Positions 17,104-27,244 of a stretch of 64,000 bases of DNA are shown here, in pieces. The notes beneath the pieces were generated by a model. It did no database searches. It was not told where the DNA came from and saw only the letters and a list, made by a program, of their open reading frames with translations. The position numbers were made by a program, and so were the translations under genes. The stretch's first letter is position 1. Each line of letters starts with the position of its first letter. The stretch is from Rugamonas apoptosis (GTDB lineage Bacteria > Pseudomonadota > Gammaproteobacteria > Burkholderiales > Burkholderiaceae_D), in the NCBI RefSeq assembly GCF_014042355.1, contig NZ_JACEZU010000007.1, positions 186,001 through 250,000 on the forward strand, written 5' to 3'.

Positions 17104-18444
17104 ATGCAAAACCTCCTGCTTGTCCTGCTCGCCATTTTCCTGGTCGCGCTCAACGGCTTCTTCGTGGCCGCCGAATTCGGCATCGTCACGCTGCGCCCCA
17201 CCCGCATCCGCGCCATCGCCAAAAGCCAGGGGCTGCGGGGGCGCACGCTGGCCAAGGTGCACGGTGAGCTGGACGCCTACCTGTCGGCCTGCCAGCTCGG
17301 GATCACGCTGGCCTCGCTGGGCCTGGGCTGGATCGGCGAGCCGGCCTTCGCGGGGCTGCTGGAACCACTGTTCGCCGCCATCGGCGTCAGCTCGCCGCAA
17401 CTGATCCACGGCGTGGCGTTCGCGCTGGCGTTCACCATCATCTCCTTCCTGCACATCGTCGTGGGCGAGCTGGCGCCCAAGTCGCTGGCGATCCGCATGC
17501 CCGAAGCGATCGGCCTGTGGAGCGCCCTGCCCCTGTACGGCTTCTACTGGGCCATGTATCCGGCCATCTGGGTGCTCAACGCCAGCGCCGGCATGGTGCT
17601 GGGACTGGCGGGCCTGTCCGGCAAGGGCGGCCATGATACCCACTATTCCGTCGATGAACTCAAGCTGATCCTGCGCAGCAACCAGCCGGGCCAGAAGTAC
17701 AGCAAGGACGAGCGCAACATCCTGGCCCACTCGCTGGACTTCAGCGAGCTGTCCGTGGCGGACCTGATGCGGCCCATCAATGAAGTGATCGCGCTGCGGG
17801 CCGACCTGCCGCTGGAGGAGAATCTGCAGACCATGCTGCGCAACCGTTTCAGCCGCTATCCGTATTACGACGCGGACGGCGAAACGGTGCTGGGCCTGAT
17901 CCATTTGAAAGACCTGTTCTTCGCCCAGCAATCGGGCAAGCCGGTGACGGAACTGGCGCCGCTGCTGCGGCCGGTGGAAACCCTGTCCGCGCGCACGCCC
18001 GCGCTGGAGCAGTTCCGCCGCTTCCGCGACGGCGCGCCCCACTTCGCGCTGATCGGCGAAAAAGGCAAGCGGCCGCTGGGCTTCATCACGCTCGACAACC
18101 TGCTGGGCGCCATGGTGGGCGAGATCCACGACGAGTTCCGGCTCAACGAAAACGACTGGCTCAAGCAGCCCGACGGCACACTGGTGGGCAAGGCCAGCCT
18201 GCCCATCTTCTCGCTGGAGCGGGCGCTGGGCATCGATATCGAGAACGAGGAACTGGGTCTGGATGAAGTGGAATCCGTGGGCGGCCTGCTGATGCTCAAG
18301 CTGGGCGACATTCCCAAGCAGGGCCAGCGCATCAGCTTCCGCTCGTTCGACATCGTCGCCAAGAAGATGACGGGACCGCGCATCCTGCTGGTGAAGGTGA
18401 TTCCGAAAAGCGCGCCGGCCAGCGAAGAGGACGATAGGGACTGA
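17104..18444 (+). CDS. Hemolysin-family CNNM/CorC protein (DUF21-CBS-CorC_HlyC)
   Basis: 446 residues: DUF21 membrane domain (about 1-195, starting LLVLLAIFLVALNGFFVAAEFG), a CBS pair (about 215-340, VADLMRPINEVIAL) and a C-terminal CorC_HlyC domain (about 355-435). Family members are inner-membrane proteins linked to Mg2+/Co2+ efflux. It is of full length. It converges with the TauE/SafE gene downstream; no co-transcribed partner is seen. Confidence 0.92.
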   Translation: MQNLLLVLLAIFLVALNGFFVAAEFGIVTLRPTRIRAIAKSQGLRGRTLAKVHGELDAYLSACQLGITLASLGLGWIGEPAFAGLLEPLFAAIGVSSPQLIHGVAFALAFTIISFLHIVVGELAPKSLAIRMPEAIGLWSALPLYGFYWAMYPAIWVLNASAGMVLGLAGLSGKGGHDTHYSVDELKLILRSNQPGQKYSKDERNILAHSLDFSELSVADLMRPINEVIALRADLPLEENLQTMLRNRFSRYPYYDADGETVLGLIHLKDLFFAQQSGKPVTELAPLLRPVETLSARTPALEQFRRFRDGAPHFALIGEKGKRPLGFITLDNLLGAMVGEIHDEFRLNENDWLKQPDGTLVGKASLPIFSLERALGIDIENEELGLDEVESVGGLLMLKLGDIPKQGQRISFRSFDIVAKKMTGPRILLVKVIPKSAPASEEDDRD

Positions 18445-18485
18445 GGCGGCACTGCGCACGGACCGGCGTCATGGCCGCCACCATC

Positions 18486-19265
18486 TCAAGCCAGCACTTT
18501 CGCCCCGGCCGCCAGCAACACCATGCTCAGCGCGATTTGCAGCCAGCGTCCCGGCAATCGGCGTCCCAACGCGCTGCCCAGGACGATGGCCGGAAGCGAA
18601 CCGGCCAGCAGGCTGGCCAGCATCCGCCCGTCCACCATGCCGGCGAACAGGTAACCCATACCGGCCACCATGGCCAGCGGGATCGCGTGCACCAGGTCGG
18701 TGGCCACGAGCTTGTGGGGCGTCATGCGCAAGGGATACAGATACAACAGCATCACGCTGCCCAGAGCACCCGCGCCTACCGACGTCAACGCGACACACAG
18801 GCCCAGGATGGCGCCGGCGGCCACCGTCATCCGGGGCTGCAGCCGCTTGAAACTGGCCGGATCGCCGAGCCGGCGCCCACGCGCCAGCGCCAGCAAGCTG
18901 GGCGCCAGTAGCAGGCCCAGTGCTGTCACCAGCACCAGCAAGCCGATCGCCTTGCTCAACCAGGCTATCCTGATCAACTGGTGGCCCAGGCTTACCGCGA
19001 CCACCACCGCCAGTGCCATGGGCAAGCTGCCCATCCATAAACGCCGCACCACCTGCCAGTCAACCTGCCCGCCCCCACTGTGCATGCGGGCCCCGGCCAG
19101 CTTGGTGATGGCCGCGAACCACAGATCGGTCGCGATCGCGGTGGTGGGGGCCACGCCGAAGAACAGCAACAGGATGGGCGCCAGCAAGGCGCCGCCGCCG
19201 ACGCCCGTCAATCCGACCACGAAGCCGGTCAGAGCGCCCGGCATGACATAGGCCAGGTCGATCAT
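18486..19265 (-). CDS. TauE/SafE-family anion exporter
   Basis: 259 residues with about eight TM segments in two repeats; the N-terminal GLTGVGGGALLAPILLLFFG and the second-half ALTSVGAGALGSVMLLYLYP are the family's paired glycine-rich motifs. Members export sulfite, sulfoacetate or related sulfur anions. It diverges from a sulfate-activation operon 113 bp away, suggesting that it removes sulfite or moves sulfur anions connected with that pathway. Confidence 0.9.
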   Translation of the reverse strand: MIDLAYVMPGALTGFVVGLTGVGGGALLAPILLLFFGVAPTTAIATDLWFAAITKLAGARMHSGGGQVDWQVVRRLWMGSLPMALAVVVAVSLGHQLIRIAWLSKAIGLLVLVTALGLLLAPSLLALARGRRLGDPASFKRLQPRMTVAAGAILGLCVALTSVGAGALGSVMLLYLYPLRMTPHKLVATDLVHAIPLAMVAGMGYLFAGMVDGRMLASLLAGSLPAIVLGSALGRRLPGRWLQIALSMVLLAAGAKVLA

Positions 19266-19320
19266 CGGGCCGCCCCGGCGCCGGACATCAAAAAATTCGT
19301 CGTAATTTGCATATTTATGT

Positions 19321-19340
19321 TGCCAACCGAATTATTGGCA
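19321..19340. promoter_or_regulatory. Inverted repeat, candidate operator between tauE-like and cysD-like genes
   Basis: TGCCAA - 8 nt - TTGGCA, perfect 6-bp arms, ending exactly one base before the -35 box proposed for the cysD-like gene. The placement suits an activator of the LysR/CysB type, or a shared site for both divergent genes. No binding protein can be named. Confidence 0.5.
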
Positions 19341-19369
19341 TTATCATTTACAGTCCAGACAAGTATAAA
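19341..19369 (+). promoter_or_regulatory. Predicted promoter of cysD-like/cysNC operon
   Basis: -35 TTATCA (19341-19346), 17-bp spacer, -10 TATAAA (19364-19369). The -10 ends only 8 bp before the ATG, so transcription would start at or within a few bases of the start codon. Confidence 0.55.
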
Positions 19370-19377
19370 ATACAAAG

Positions 19378-20847
19378 ATGCAAATTGCGACTAAAAATGA
19401 GGCGAGCGAACTGTGCGGCTTGAATGCCCCGCAGGTCTGGGACACGGAGCGTGCATTTCACCATTTACAGGCACTGGGCAAGGCGGACACCAAGCGCACC
19501 GCCGAGCGCCGCCTGAACGAATGGAAGCTGCTGCCGGCGCCTTTGACGCCAGCGTCCCTGCGCGATGAACTGGAGCGCCCGGCCAATCCGCTGATCCTCG
19601 ACTGGGCGCTGGAGAAGGCCCGCAGCCAGCGCAAACTGGTGCTGTTCGCCCAGCTCAGCGCCCTGCCGGACGGCGCGCCCTGTCTGCATGCCAACGACGC
19701 CCGCGGTGGCCGCTACTGGCTGCCGCTGGCGGACGGGCATGTCCAGCCACTGGACACCCCCGCCATCGTCGCGGCCTTGCGACGGTTGCAACAGCACGCC
19801 GGCAAGGACGTCGCCGTATTTCCCCACGGCGCCCTGGCTGGCCTGCTGCGCCCGGTGCGCTCGCCGGAGCACATCACCCTGCATCCTGGCGCTTACGCAC
19901 CCACACTGCCCACGCCGCCCGTGCCGGCCGGCGCCGCCCGCCACCTGCCGCCTGCGCCACACCTGAAACGGCTGGAAGCGGAAAGTATCCACCTCATCCG
20001 GGAAGCGGTGGCCGAGGCCGGCAACCCGGCCATGTTGTATTCGGCCGGCAAGGACAGCGCCGTCATGCTGCATCTGGCGCGCAAGGCTTTCCACCCCGCG
20101 CCACCGCCCTTCCCCCTGCTGCATATCGATACCCGCTGGAAGTTCCAGGAGCTGTACCTGATGCGCGACCAGATGGTCAAGGCCAGCGGCATGGAACTGC
20201 TGGTCCACGTCAATCCGGAAGCCATCGCCAAGGACATCAACCCGTTCGACCATGGCTCGGCCATGCACACGGCCATCACCGAGACCGAGGGCCTCAAGCA
20301 GGCGCTGGACAAATACCGCTTCGACATGGTGTTCGGCGGCGCCCGCCGTGACGCGGAGCGGTCACGCGCCAAGGAGCGCATCTTTTCCTTGCGCGGCCCG
20401 TCGCACCGCTGGGACCCAGGGCAGCAACGCCCGGAAATGTGGGACTTGTTCAACACCAGGAAAAGCCAGGGCGAAAGCATCCGGGTCTTCCCCCTGTCGA
20501 ACTGGACCGAACTGGATATCTGGCAGTACATCCACCAGCAAGCCATCCCCGTCGTGCCCCTGTATTGCGCCCGGGAGCGGCCGGTGGTGCTGCGCGACGG
20601 CATGCTGCTGGCGGTGGACGACCACCGATTCCGTCTGCTGCCGGGCGAGCAGATCGTGGAAAAACTGGTACGCTTCCGCAGCCTGGGCTGCTACCCGCTG
20701 ACTGGGGCGATCGCATCGCACGCGGCCACCGTGCCCGAGATCATCCTGGAACTGCTCAACGTCCGAGGTTCCGAACGCCAGGGCCGCGCCATCGACCACG
20801 ATGCGGCGGCCAGCATGGAAAAGAAAAAACAAGAGGGGTATTTCTGA
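19378..20847 (+). CDS. Sulfate adenylyltransferase subunit 2 (CysD/NodP-like) with extra N-terminal domain
   Basis: 489 residues, against about 300 for usual CysD. The C-terminal part from about residue 195 is complete CysD: PP-loop ATP-pyrophosphatase motif SAGKDS (222-227), [35 protein letters not shown] and the terminal EKKKQEGYF. With CysN it makes adenylyl sulfate from sulfate and ATP, driven by GTP hydrolysis. The first 195 residues match no family I recognise: a helical, Arg/Lys-rich start, then an alpha/beta stretch and a Pro-rich linker. No internal Met lies near the CysD boundary, so the extension seems genuinely translated. The gene overlaps cysNC by one base (TGATG). Confidence 0.88.
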   Translation: MQIATKNEASELCGLNAPQVWDTERAFHHLQALGKADTKRTAERRLNEWKLLPAPLTPASLRDELERPANPLILDWALEKARSQRKLVLFAQLSALPDGAPCLHANDARGGRYWLPLADGHVQPLDTPAIVAALRRLQQHAGKDVAVFPHGALAGLLRPVRSPEHITLHPGAYAPTLPTPPVPAGAARHLPPAPHLKRLEAESIHLIREAVAEAGNPAMLYSAGKDSAVMLHLARKAFHPAPPPFPLLHIDTRWKFQELYLMRDQMVKASGMELLVHVNPEAIAKDINPFDHGSAMHTAITETEGLKQALDKYRFDMVFGGARRDAERSRAKERIFSLRGPSHRWDPGQQRPEMWDLFNTRKSQGESIRVFPLSNWTELDIWQYIHQQAIPVVPLYCARERPVVLRDGMLLAVDDHRFRLLPGEQIVEKLVRFRSLGCYPLTGAIASHAATVPEIILELLNVRGSERQGRAIDHDAAASMEKKKQEGYF

Positions 20848-22793
20848 TGGCGTCTTCCCATCCGGTCCAAACCAAATCCACGCGCGCCCGCAGCGGCGCC
20901 AGGACCGCGGCGGCGCAGGCCCCGGCCACCGGCCTGCCAACCACCGTCGAGGCCTTGCAGGCGCGGCAAAGTGGGCAGGACCTGCTGCGCGTGATCACCT
21001 GCGGCAGCGCCGGCGATGGCAAGAGCACCCTGCTCGGCCGCCTGCTGTTCGATGCGCGGCAACTGTACGACGACCAGCTGGACACCTTGCAAGCGGAATC
21101 GCGTCTGTACGGCACCCAGGGCCAACAGATGGACTTCGCCCTGCTGAGCGATAGCCTGGCGGCCGAACATGCGCTAGGCAATACCATCGACGTGGCCTAC
21201 CGCTACTTCACCACCGCCAAGCGCAAATTCATCGTGGCCGACACGCCGGGCCTTGAGCAAGCCACGCGCAACATGGTGAGCGGCGCCTCCACCGCCGACG
21301 TGGCTATCATGCTGGTCGACGTGCGCGCCGGCTTGCTGTCCCAGACCCGGCGCCACGCCTTCCTCGCCTCGCTGATGGGCATCCGCCACGTGGCGCTGGC
21401 CATCAACAAGATGGACTTGGCCGACTTCTCGCACGACATGTACGAACGCGTCAAGACCGGCTTCGAGGCGTTTGCGGCGCCGCTGGGCTTCGCTTCGATC
21501 ACCACCATCCCCATCAGCGCGCTCGAGGGCGACAACCTGACCGACCGTTCCGCCCACACGCCGTGGTACCGGGGGCCGACGCTGATGGCTTACCTGGAGA
21601 CGGTGGAAGTGAGCCGCCAACAGAGCGACAAGATGGTGTATCCGGTGCAAATGGTAAACCGCGGCGATGCCGGCTTCCTTGGCTATTGCGGCACGGTGGC
21701 GCAGGGCCGCATCGCCGTCGGCGACGAAATCCGCGTCACCGCCTCCGGCCAGAAAGCCATCGTGTCCGACATCGTCACCCTGGATGGATCGCTGCCTGTG
21801 GCCCTGGCCGGCGACGCCGTCACGCTGTGCCTGGACCGCGCGCTCGACGCCACGCGCGGCGACATCCTGTCGCACGCGCAAGCGCCGCTCGAAATGACGG
21901 ACCAGTTCGAGGCGACCATCGTCTGGCTGCATGAGGACCAAGGCATGCCCGGCCGGAACTATGAGCTCAAGCTGGCCGGCCAGTGGACCACGGCCGCGAT
22001 CACCAACATCAAGCACCTTATCAACGTCGACACCATGGCCCACGAGGCCAGCAAGAAACTGCAGTTAAATGGCATCTACGTGTGTAACCTCAAGACCAGC
22101 AAGCCGGTCGCGTTCGATGCCTACGCGGCGTCCCGCACGCTGGGTGGCTTGATTTTGGTGGACCGCTACACCCATGCCACGGTCGCCGTCGGCATGATCC
22201 GCCACAATCTGCGCCGCGCCCAGAATGTACACCGCCAGGCGCTGTCCATCGCCCGCGCCGACCGGGAGCAATTGAACGGTCATCAAGGCAAGGTGTTCTG
22301 GTTCACCGGCCTGTCCGGCTCCGGCAAGTCGACGCTGGCCAACGCGCTGGAAGTCAAGCTGCATGCCCGTGGCATGCGCACCTATGTCCTTGACGGCGAC
22401 AACGTGCGCCAGGGCTTGAACAAGGACCTGGGCTTCACGGAAGCGGACCGGGTCGAGAACATTCGCCGCATCGCCGAAGTGGCCAGGCTGATGATGGACG
22501 CGGGGCTGGTGGTGCTGACGGCGTTCATCTCACCGTTCAAGCGCGAACGGGAAATGGCGCGCGACGTGATCGGCGCGGATAACTTCGTCGAAGTGTACGT
22601 CAGCACCCCGCTCGACGTGTGCGAGCAGCGCGACGTCAAGGGCTTGTACAAGCAGGCGCGGGCCGGCCGGATTCCGAACATGACGGGCATTAACAGCCCT
22701 TATGAGGCACCTGACGAACCGGCCTATGAAGTCAACGCCAGTACCACCCCGGTGGAGACAATCGTGCGGGAACTGGCGGCCATGATCGGCTGA
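20847..22793 (+). CDS. cysNC: Bifunctional sulfate adenylyltransferase subunit 1 / APS kinase (CysNC, NodQ-like)
   Basis: 648 residues. The N-terminal half is a CysN translation-factor-type GTPase: GSAGDGKS (53-60), [12 protein letters not shown] and NKMDL, followed by EF-Tu-like beta-barrels. The C-terminal APS kinase has GLSGSGKST near 488 and [15 protein letters not shown]. Together with the preceding CysD it turns sulfate into PAPS, the donor for sulfotransferases or PAPS reductase. No cysH, cysI or sulfotransferase gene is nearby. The start overlaps the previous stop by one base; the first 45 residues are a basic, Ala-rich extension. Confidence 0.95.
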   Translation: MASSHPVQTKSTRARSGARTAAAQAPATGLPTTVEALQARQSGQDLLRVITCGSAGDGKSTLLGRLLFDARQLYDDQLDTLQAESRLYGTQGQQMDFALLSDSLAAEHALGNTIDVAYRYFTTAKRKFIVADTPGLEQATRNMVSGASTADVAIMLVDVRAGLLSQTRRHAFLASLMGIRHVALAINKMDLADFSHDMYERVKTGFEAFAAPLGFASITTIPISALEGDNLTDRSAHTPWYRGPTLMAYLETVEVSRQQSDKMVYPVQMVNRGDAGFLGYCGTVAQGRIAVGDEIRVTASGQKAIVSDIVTLDGSLPVALAGDAVTLCLDRALDATRGDILSHAQAPLEMTDQFEATIVWLHEDQGMPGRNYELKLAGQWTTAAITNIKHLINVDTMAHEASKKLQLNGIYVCNLKTSKPVAFDAYAASRTLGGLILVDRYTHATVAVGMIRHNLRRAQNVHRQALSIARADREQLNGHQGKVFWFTGLSGSGKSTLANALEVKLHARGMRTYVLDGDNVRQGLNKDLGFTEADRVENIRRIAEVARLMMDAGLVVLTAFISPFKREREMARDVIGADNFVEVYVSTPLDVCEQRDVKGLYKQARAGRIPNMTGINSPYEAPDEPAYEVNASTTPVETIVRELAAMIG

Positions 22794-22824
22794 GCGCGCG
22801 CCGCTGCCAGCGCGGCGGGAGGGC

Positions 22825-23877
22825 TCAGGCCGCGCCGTCGTCCGGTTCCGCCGCGCCCCAGTGGCGCAACAGGCCCAGCGCCACGGCCAGCAGCGTGGGG
22901 CCGATGAACAGGCCGACGAAGCCGAACGCCAGCACGCCGCCCATCACGCCCAGCAGCACCAGGATGAACGGCAGGCTGCTGCCACGGCTGATCAGGATGG
23001 GCTTGACCACGTTGTCCACGCCGCTGATGGCGAAGAAGCCCCACAGCAGCATGAACACGCCCCATCCCGTATGGCCCTGGTTGAACAGCCAGATGGCGGC
23101 GCCGCCCCAGATCAGCGGCGGCCCCACCGGCACCAGCGACAGCACGAAGGTGGTGATCGACAGCAGCGCCACGGCCGGCACCCCGGCCAGCGCCAGTCCC
23201 ACGGCCGCCACGCCGGCCTGCGCCAACGCCGTGCCCAGCAGGCCGTACATCACGCCGCGCACCGTGCGGCCCACCGTGTCGGCCACGGCCACACCCTGCT
23301 CGCCGATCAGCTTATTCATCCCGCTGCGCACCAGCGCCACGATGGCGTGGCCATCGCGGTACAGGAAGAAGCACACGAACACGGCCAGGCTGACCTGGGC
23401 CACGCCGCTCCCCAGCACCAGGCTGCTGCCCAGGAGCAATTTGCGCGCCGGTTCCAGCAGGCGCTGGGCCAGCGCGATCAATTCCTCGCGGCTGGCCACC
23501 AGTTTGCGCAGGTAGGCGTCAAACTGCTCGCCCACCAGCGGCAGTTGCTTGACCCATGCCGGCAGCACGATACCGCCGTCATCGAGCGCGGCGCGCACCT
23601 GGTCGAAATAGCTGGCCGCGTTGTCGGCCACGCTCCATGCCACCAATGCCAGCGGCACCAGAATCACCAGCGTGAGCGAGAAGGTCATCAGGGCGGCGGC
23701 CAGCGTGCGGCGCTGGCGCATACGGTGCAGCAGCCGCAGGTACAGCGGCCAGCTGGAAATGGCGATGGCGGCCGCGAACAAGATCGCGGCCAGGAACGGC
23801 CGCAGCACGATCAGGCAGCCGAGAATCAGCAGCACAATGGCCGCCAGGCGGGTGTAGGGTTGGAAGCGCTGCTCCAT
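22825..23877 (-). CDS. AI-2E family transporter (PerM/YdiK-like)
   Basis: 350 residues with about seven to eight TM segments. Two N-terminal membrane helices, a long cytoplasmic/periplasmic amphipathic region (about 80-150), and the C-terminal glycine/proline motifs LVPVGPPLIWGGAAIWL and GVLAFGFVGLFIGPTLLA are characteristic. Members transport small molecules or ions; the AI-2 export name comes from one E. coli member and may not apply. It converges with cysNC and precedes the sco gene's end on the same strand by 22 bp. Confidence 0.9.
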   Translation of the reverse strand: MEQRFQPYTRLAAIVLLILGCLIVLRPFLAAILFAAAIAISSWPLYLRLLHRMRQRRTLAAALMTFSLTLVILVPLALVAWSVADNAASYFDQVRAALDDGGIVLPAWVKQLPLVGEQFDAYLRKLVASREELIALAQRLLEPARKLLLGSSLVLGSGVAQVSLAVFVCFFLYRDGHAIVALVRSGMNKLIGEQGVAVADTVGRTVRGVMYGLLGTALAQAGVAAVGLALAGVPAVALLSITTFVLSLVPVGPPLIWGGAAIWLFNQGHTGWGVFMLLWGFFAISGVDNVVKPILISRGSSLPFILVLLGVMGGVLAFGFVGLFIGPTLLAVALGLLRHWGAAEPDDGAA

Positions 23878-23899
23878 GCCAGGCCCGCCGGTCAGGCGA

Positions 23900-24499
23900 T
23901 CAATTCAGCAGCAGCTTGAGGTCGTGCACGATGGGCTCGGGGCCCAGGCCGTGGCGCACGAACAGGCGCAGCTTGCCCGTCTTGTCGAACACATAGCTGC
24001 CGGCCGTGTGGTCCACCGTGTAGCTGCCCTTGGTCTTGCCCGGCACCTTGGCGTAGAACACCTTGAATTCCTTGGCCACGGCGGCGGTCTGCTCCGGCGT
24101 GCCATACAGGCCGATGAAGCGCTTGTCGAACGCCGGCACGTACTGTGACAGCAGCGCCTGGGTGTCGCGCTCGGGGTCGACGGTCACGAACAGCACCTGC
24201 ACCTGGTCCGACAGAGGGCCCAGCGCCTGCATCACGCTTTCCATTTCCGCCATCGTGGTGGGGCACACGTCCGGGCATTGGGTATAGCCGAAGAACATCA
24301 CCACGGCCTTGCCCTTGAAGTCGGCCAGCTTGCGCGGCTTGCCCGTGTGGTCGGTCAGCGCGAAGTCGTGCGCGTAATCGAGGCCGGACAGGTCGGTGTT
24401 CTTGAATTCCACTTTGGGCAGGGCGGGTTTTTCGCCGCAACCGGCCAGCGGACCGGCCGCCAATACGGCCAGGGTCAACGTCGCTAACAGTTTTTTCAT
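23900..24499 (-). CDS. SCO1/SenC-family copper chaperone for cytochrome oxidase
   Basis: 199 residues from the ATG at 24499. A lipoprotein signal (MKKLLATLTL, lipobox LAGC, C21) anchors it in the membrane facing the periplasm. The thioredoxin-fold domain has the copper ligands C75-P-D-V-C79 and the distal His in TVDHTAG. It delivers or reduces copper for the CuA site of subunit II. Last gene of the ctaA-ctaB-sco minus-strand run; 19 bp after ctaB. Confidence 0.94.
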   Translation of the reverse strand: MKKLLATLTLAVLAAGPLAGCGEKPALPKVEFKNTDLSGLDYAHDFALTDHTGKPRKLADFKGKAVVMFFGYTQCPDVCPTTMAEMESVMQALGPLSDQVQVLFVTVDPERDTQALLSQYVPAFDKRFIGLYGTPEQTAAVAKEFKVFYAKVPGKTKGSYTVDHTAGSYVFDKTGKLRLFVRHGLGPEPIVHDLKLLLN

Positions 24500-24518
24500 G
24501 GTGTGCTTTGAGCTTGAA

Positions 24519-25409
24519 TTACAGCTTGATGTAGTGGTCCACCAGCAGCGCGGCGAACAGCAGCGACAGGTAGATGATGGACCAGGTGAAGGCCTTGCGG
24601 GCAATCAGGTCGGTATAGTGACGGTAGATTTTCCACGCATGGCGCAGGAAGACGGCGTTCAGCACCACGGCGCTGGCCAGGTAGATCAGGCCACTCATGT
24701 GGACCGCGAACGGCAGCAAGGTGGTGGCGGCCAGCGCGATCGAATACAGCAGCACGTGGAACTGGGTGAACGGCAGGCCGTGCGTGACGGGCAGCATGGG
24801 CAGGCCGGACTTGGCGTAGTCGTCGCGGCGGTACATGGCCAGCGCCCAGAAGTGCGGTGGCGTCCAGACGAAAATGATCAGCACCAGCAGCCACGCTTGC
24901 ATCGGCACGTCGTTGGCCACGGCGGCCCAGCCCAGCGCCGGCGGCATGGCGCCGGACAGGCCGCCGATGACGATGTTCTGCGGCGTGGCCGGCTTCAATA
25001 TCATGGTGTAGATCACGGCGTAGCCGACGAAGGTGACGAAGGTCAGCCACATGGTCAGCGGATTCACCAGCGCGTACAGGATCCACATGCCGGCGCCGCC
25101 GATGATGGCCGAGAACAGCACGGTCAGGCCCACGCTCAATTCACCAGTGGCCACCGCGCGGCGCGCGGTGCGCGCCATGCGTGCGTCGATCTCGCGTTCG
25201 GCCAGGCAGTTGACGGCGAACGCGGCGCCGGCCAGCAGCCAGATGCCGATGGTGGCAGCCACCACCACGCGCCAGTCAGGCAGGCCGTCGGTGGCGAGGA
25301 ACATGCCGATCACGGCACAGAACACGGCCAGTTGGGTCACACGGGGCTTGGTCAGCGTCCAGTATTGAGCGAAGTGGTTGGATTTACGGGTGGCGGTGTG
25401 CGTCGTCAT
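24519..25409 (-). CDS. ctaB: Protoheme IX farnesyltransferase (heme O synthase)
   Basis: 296-residue UbiA-superfamily membrane enzyme that adds a farnesyl group to heme b to make heme O. The first Asp-rich motif is [18 protein letters not shown] and about nine TM segments are seen. It starts on the last base of the ctaA stop (TAATG), so the heme A pathway enzymes are translationally coupled. Confidence 0.96.
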   Translation of the reverse strand: MTTHTATRKSNHFAQYWTLTKPRVTQLAVFCAVIGMFLATDGLPDWRVVVAATIGIWLLAGAAFAVNCLAEREIDARMARTARRAVATGELSVGLTVLFSAIIGGAGMWILYALVNPLTMWLTFVTFVGYAVIYTMILKPATPQNIVIGGLSGAMPPALGWAAVANDVPMQAWLLVLIIFVWTPPHFWALAMYRRDDYAKSGLPMLPVTHGLPFTQFHVLLYSIALAATTLLPFAVHMSGLIYLASAVVLNAVFLRHAWKIYRHYTDLIARKAFTWSIIYLSLLFAALLVDHYIKL

Positions 25410-26572
25410 TAGTGGTGTCTGGCAGCGGTGGCATGCGGGAATACGGCGCTGGCGGCTGCCTTCTGCGCAATCTCGAATTGGAACTTAGCCCGGTAGTTTA
25501 ACATGGTCAGCAGCAGCACCAGCAGCGCCGCCCCGGCGTTATGCAGCACGGCGATGGCCAGCGGATAGTTGAGGAAAATCGTGGCCACGCCGGTGCACAA
25601 TTGCAGCGCCAGCACCACGGCGATGGCGCGCGCCGTCTTGTGCAGCGCCGTGTGGCCCCAGGCGCGGAACGCCGTGTAGCCGGCCACCAGCGCCACCACG
25701 AACGCGAAGTTGCGGTGCACCCAATGGATCGCCGTCAGCGCCGCGAACGGCAGATAATGGCCGGCGGCCGTCTTGCCCAGCGCGCGCCACAGCGTGAAAC
25801 CATGTTGGAAGTCCATCTCCGGCACCAGCTTGCCGCCGCACAGGGGGAAATCGGTGCAGGCCAGGGTGGCGTAGTTGGTGCTCACCCAGCCGCCCAGCGC
25901 CAGTTGCACCAGCAGCAGCACGCCGGACAAGGCGGCCAGCAGGCGGATATTGCGCATGGCCGGCGGCGAACCGGTCACAGTGCGCACAGGCGCGATCATC
26001 TGGTCCTGGCGGCCGCCATACCACGCCAGCAGCGCCAGCAAGCCCATGCCCAGCAACAGATGGCTGGTGACGATCACGGGCTGCAGCTTGAGGGTGACGG
26101 TCCAGGCGCCGAACGCGCCCTGCAGGCAGACGAACAGCAGCAGCGCCGTGGGCAGCCAGGGCGCGTATTCGGCGCGGCTGCGGTCGCGCAGCCAGTGGCG
26201 CCACGATTGCGCCGCCATGGCCACGATCAGCACCCCGATCGCCATGGCCAGGTAGCGGTGGATCATCTCGATCCAGGCCTTGGCCACCGTCACCGGGCCG
26301 CTGGGCAGCAGCGCTTCGGCGGCCTGGATCTGCTCATGGGCCAGCAAGGGGTTGGCGGTGCCGTAGCAGCCGGGCCAGTCGGGGCAGCCCAGGCCGGAGT
26401 CGGTCAGGCGCGTGAAGGCGCCGAACACGATCAGGTCGAAAGTGAGGAACACGCACACCCACACCAGCTTGCGGTACTTGTTGGTGTCGGACGAGGTCCA
26501 CACGATCGCCAGCGGCAGCAGGGCCACCAGCAGCGCGGTGATGGCCATTTGGGGCAAGGTGACGGCATGCAT
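25409..26572 (-). CDS. ctaA: Heme A synthase (CtaA/COX15)
   Basis: 387 residues, eight TM helices. Oxidises heme O to heme A for the aa3 oxidase. Conserved blocks include [21 protein letters not shown] (first extracellular loop with its Cys pair), [17 protein letters not shown] and [12 protein letters not shown], which carry the four axial histidines. Located between the thioredoxin-like gene and ctaB, with a 6-bp gap upstream. Confidence 0.96.
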   Translation of the reverse strand: MHAVTLPQMAITALLVALLPLAIVWTSSDTNKYRKLVWVCVFLTFDLIVFGAFTRLTDSGLGCPDWPGCYGTANPLLAHEQIQAAEALLPSGPVTVAKAWIEMIHRYLAMAIGVLIVAMAAQSWRHWLRDRSRAEYAPWLPTALLLFVCLQGAFGAWTVTLKLQPVIVTSHLLLGMGLLALLAWYGGRQDQMIAPVRTVTGSPPAMRNIRLLAALSGVLLLVQLALGGWVSTNYATLACTDFPLCGGKLVPEMDFQHGFTLWRALGKTAAGHYLPFAALTAIHWVHRNFAFVVALVAGYTAFRAWGHTALHKTARAIAVVLALQLCTGVATIFLNYPLAIAVLHNAGAALLVLLLTMLNYRAKFQFEIAQKAAASAVFPHATAARHH

Positions 26573-26578
26573 GATGGT

Positions 26579-27244
26579 TCAACCTATGGCGGAAGCTTTG
26601 AGCAGTTTGGCCAGGTCCTTCTTCACCTTGGCCATTTTATCGATATCGGACGAGATGGCGCGCGCCGGAAAGCGCATCATCAGGTTGCCCAGCGGGTCGA
26701 TCAGGAACACGTGTTCGCTGAGCGGACCGTCGGTGCCGGGCGGCAGCCACTTTTCCACCGCGCCGGCCGGCGCGCGCAGCATACGGGTGCCGTCGTTCAC
26801 GCGCAGCAGCATGGTGTCCAGCGGCGCGTCGTCCGTGATCAGCCAGACCCGTTCGATGCGTTCCATCTCCTTGCCCTGCATGGTGCGCAACTGGCGCATG
26901 GCGAACAGCTGGTCCTGGCAATCCTGCCCGCAGTCGGACGGGCCCACCTTGAGCATGATCCACTTGCCCTTGTAGTCGTCCAGGGTGGCCGGCTTGCCGT
27001 CCAGCGTGGTGCTGGCCATGGCGGGAATCGGGTACTGGCGCGGGTCGATCAGGTCACCGTAATTGGTGCGGCCGCTGGGCTTGACCACGTAATAAGTGAA
27101 ATAGGAGGCGATCAGCGGCGCCGCGCACACGGCCAGCACGGCCAGCAGCTTCCAGCGCCCGCGCGCTTGTTGCCCGGCCGCCGGTTCAGTGTTCGTCACG
27201 TTGGTTTCCACTGCTTTTTCCACGTCGGTATCCATTCCATACAT
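26579..27244 (-). CDS. Membrane-anchored thioredoxin-like protein of the cox locus
   Basis: 221 residues: a short charged N-terminus, one TM helix (about 30-50, LLAVLAVCAAPLIASYFTYY), then a periplasmic domain with a Cys pair in GPSDCGQDCQDQL and VWLITDD, VFLIDPLGNLMMRFP strands, which look like a SCO/thioredoxin fold. It is conserved by position in betaproteobacterial oxidase loci and is likely an assembly factor for copper or disulfide chemistry. The start codon lies 59 bp inside the end of the SURF1 gene; an alternative ATG (27235) still leaves a 50-bp overlap. Confidence 0.8.
   Translation of the reverse strand: MYGMDTDVEKAVETNVTNTEPAAGQQARGRWKLLAVLAVCAAPLIASYFTYYVVKPSGRTNYGDLIDPRQYPIPAMASTTLDGKPATLDDYKGKWIMLKVGPSDCGQDCQDQLFAMRQLRTMQGKEMERIERVWLITDDAPLDTMLLRVNDGTRMLRAPAGAVEKWLPPGTDGPLSEHVFLIDPLGNLMMRFPARAISSDIDKMAKVKKDLAKLLKASAIG

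Noticed and set aside
22794..22824. Terminator between cysNC and the AI-2E gene
   Set aside because: GC-rich with partial pairing but no consistent stem followed by a T-run.
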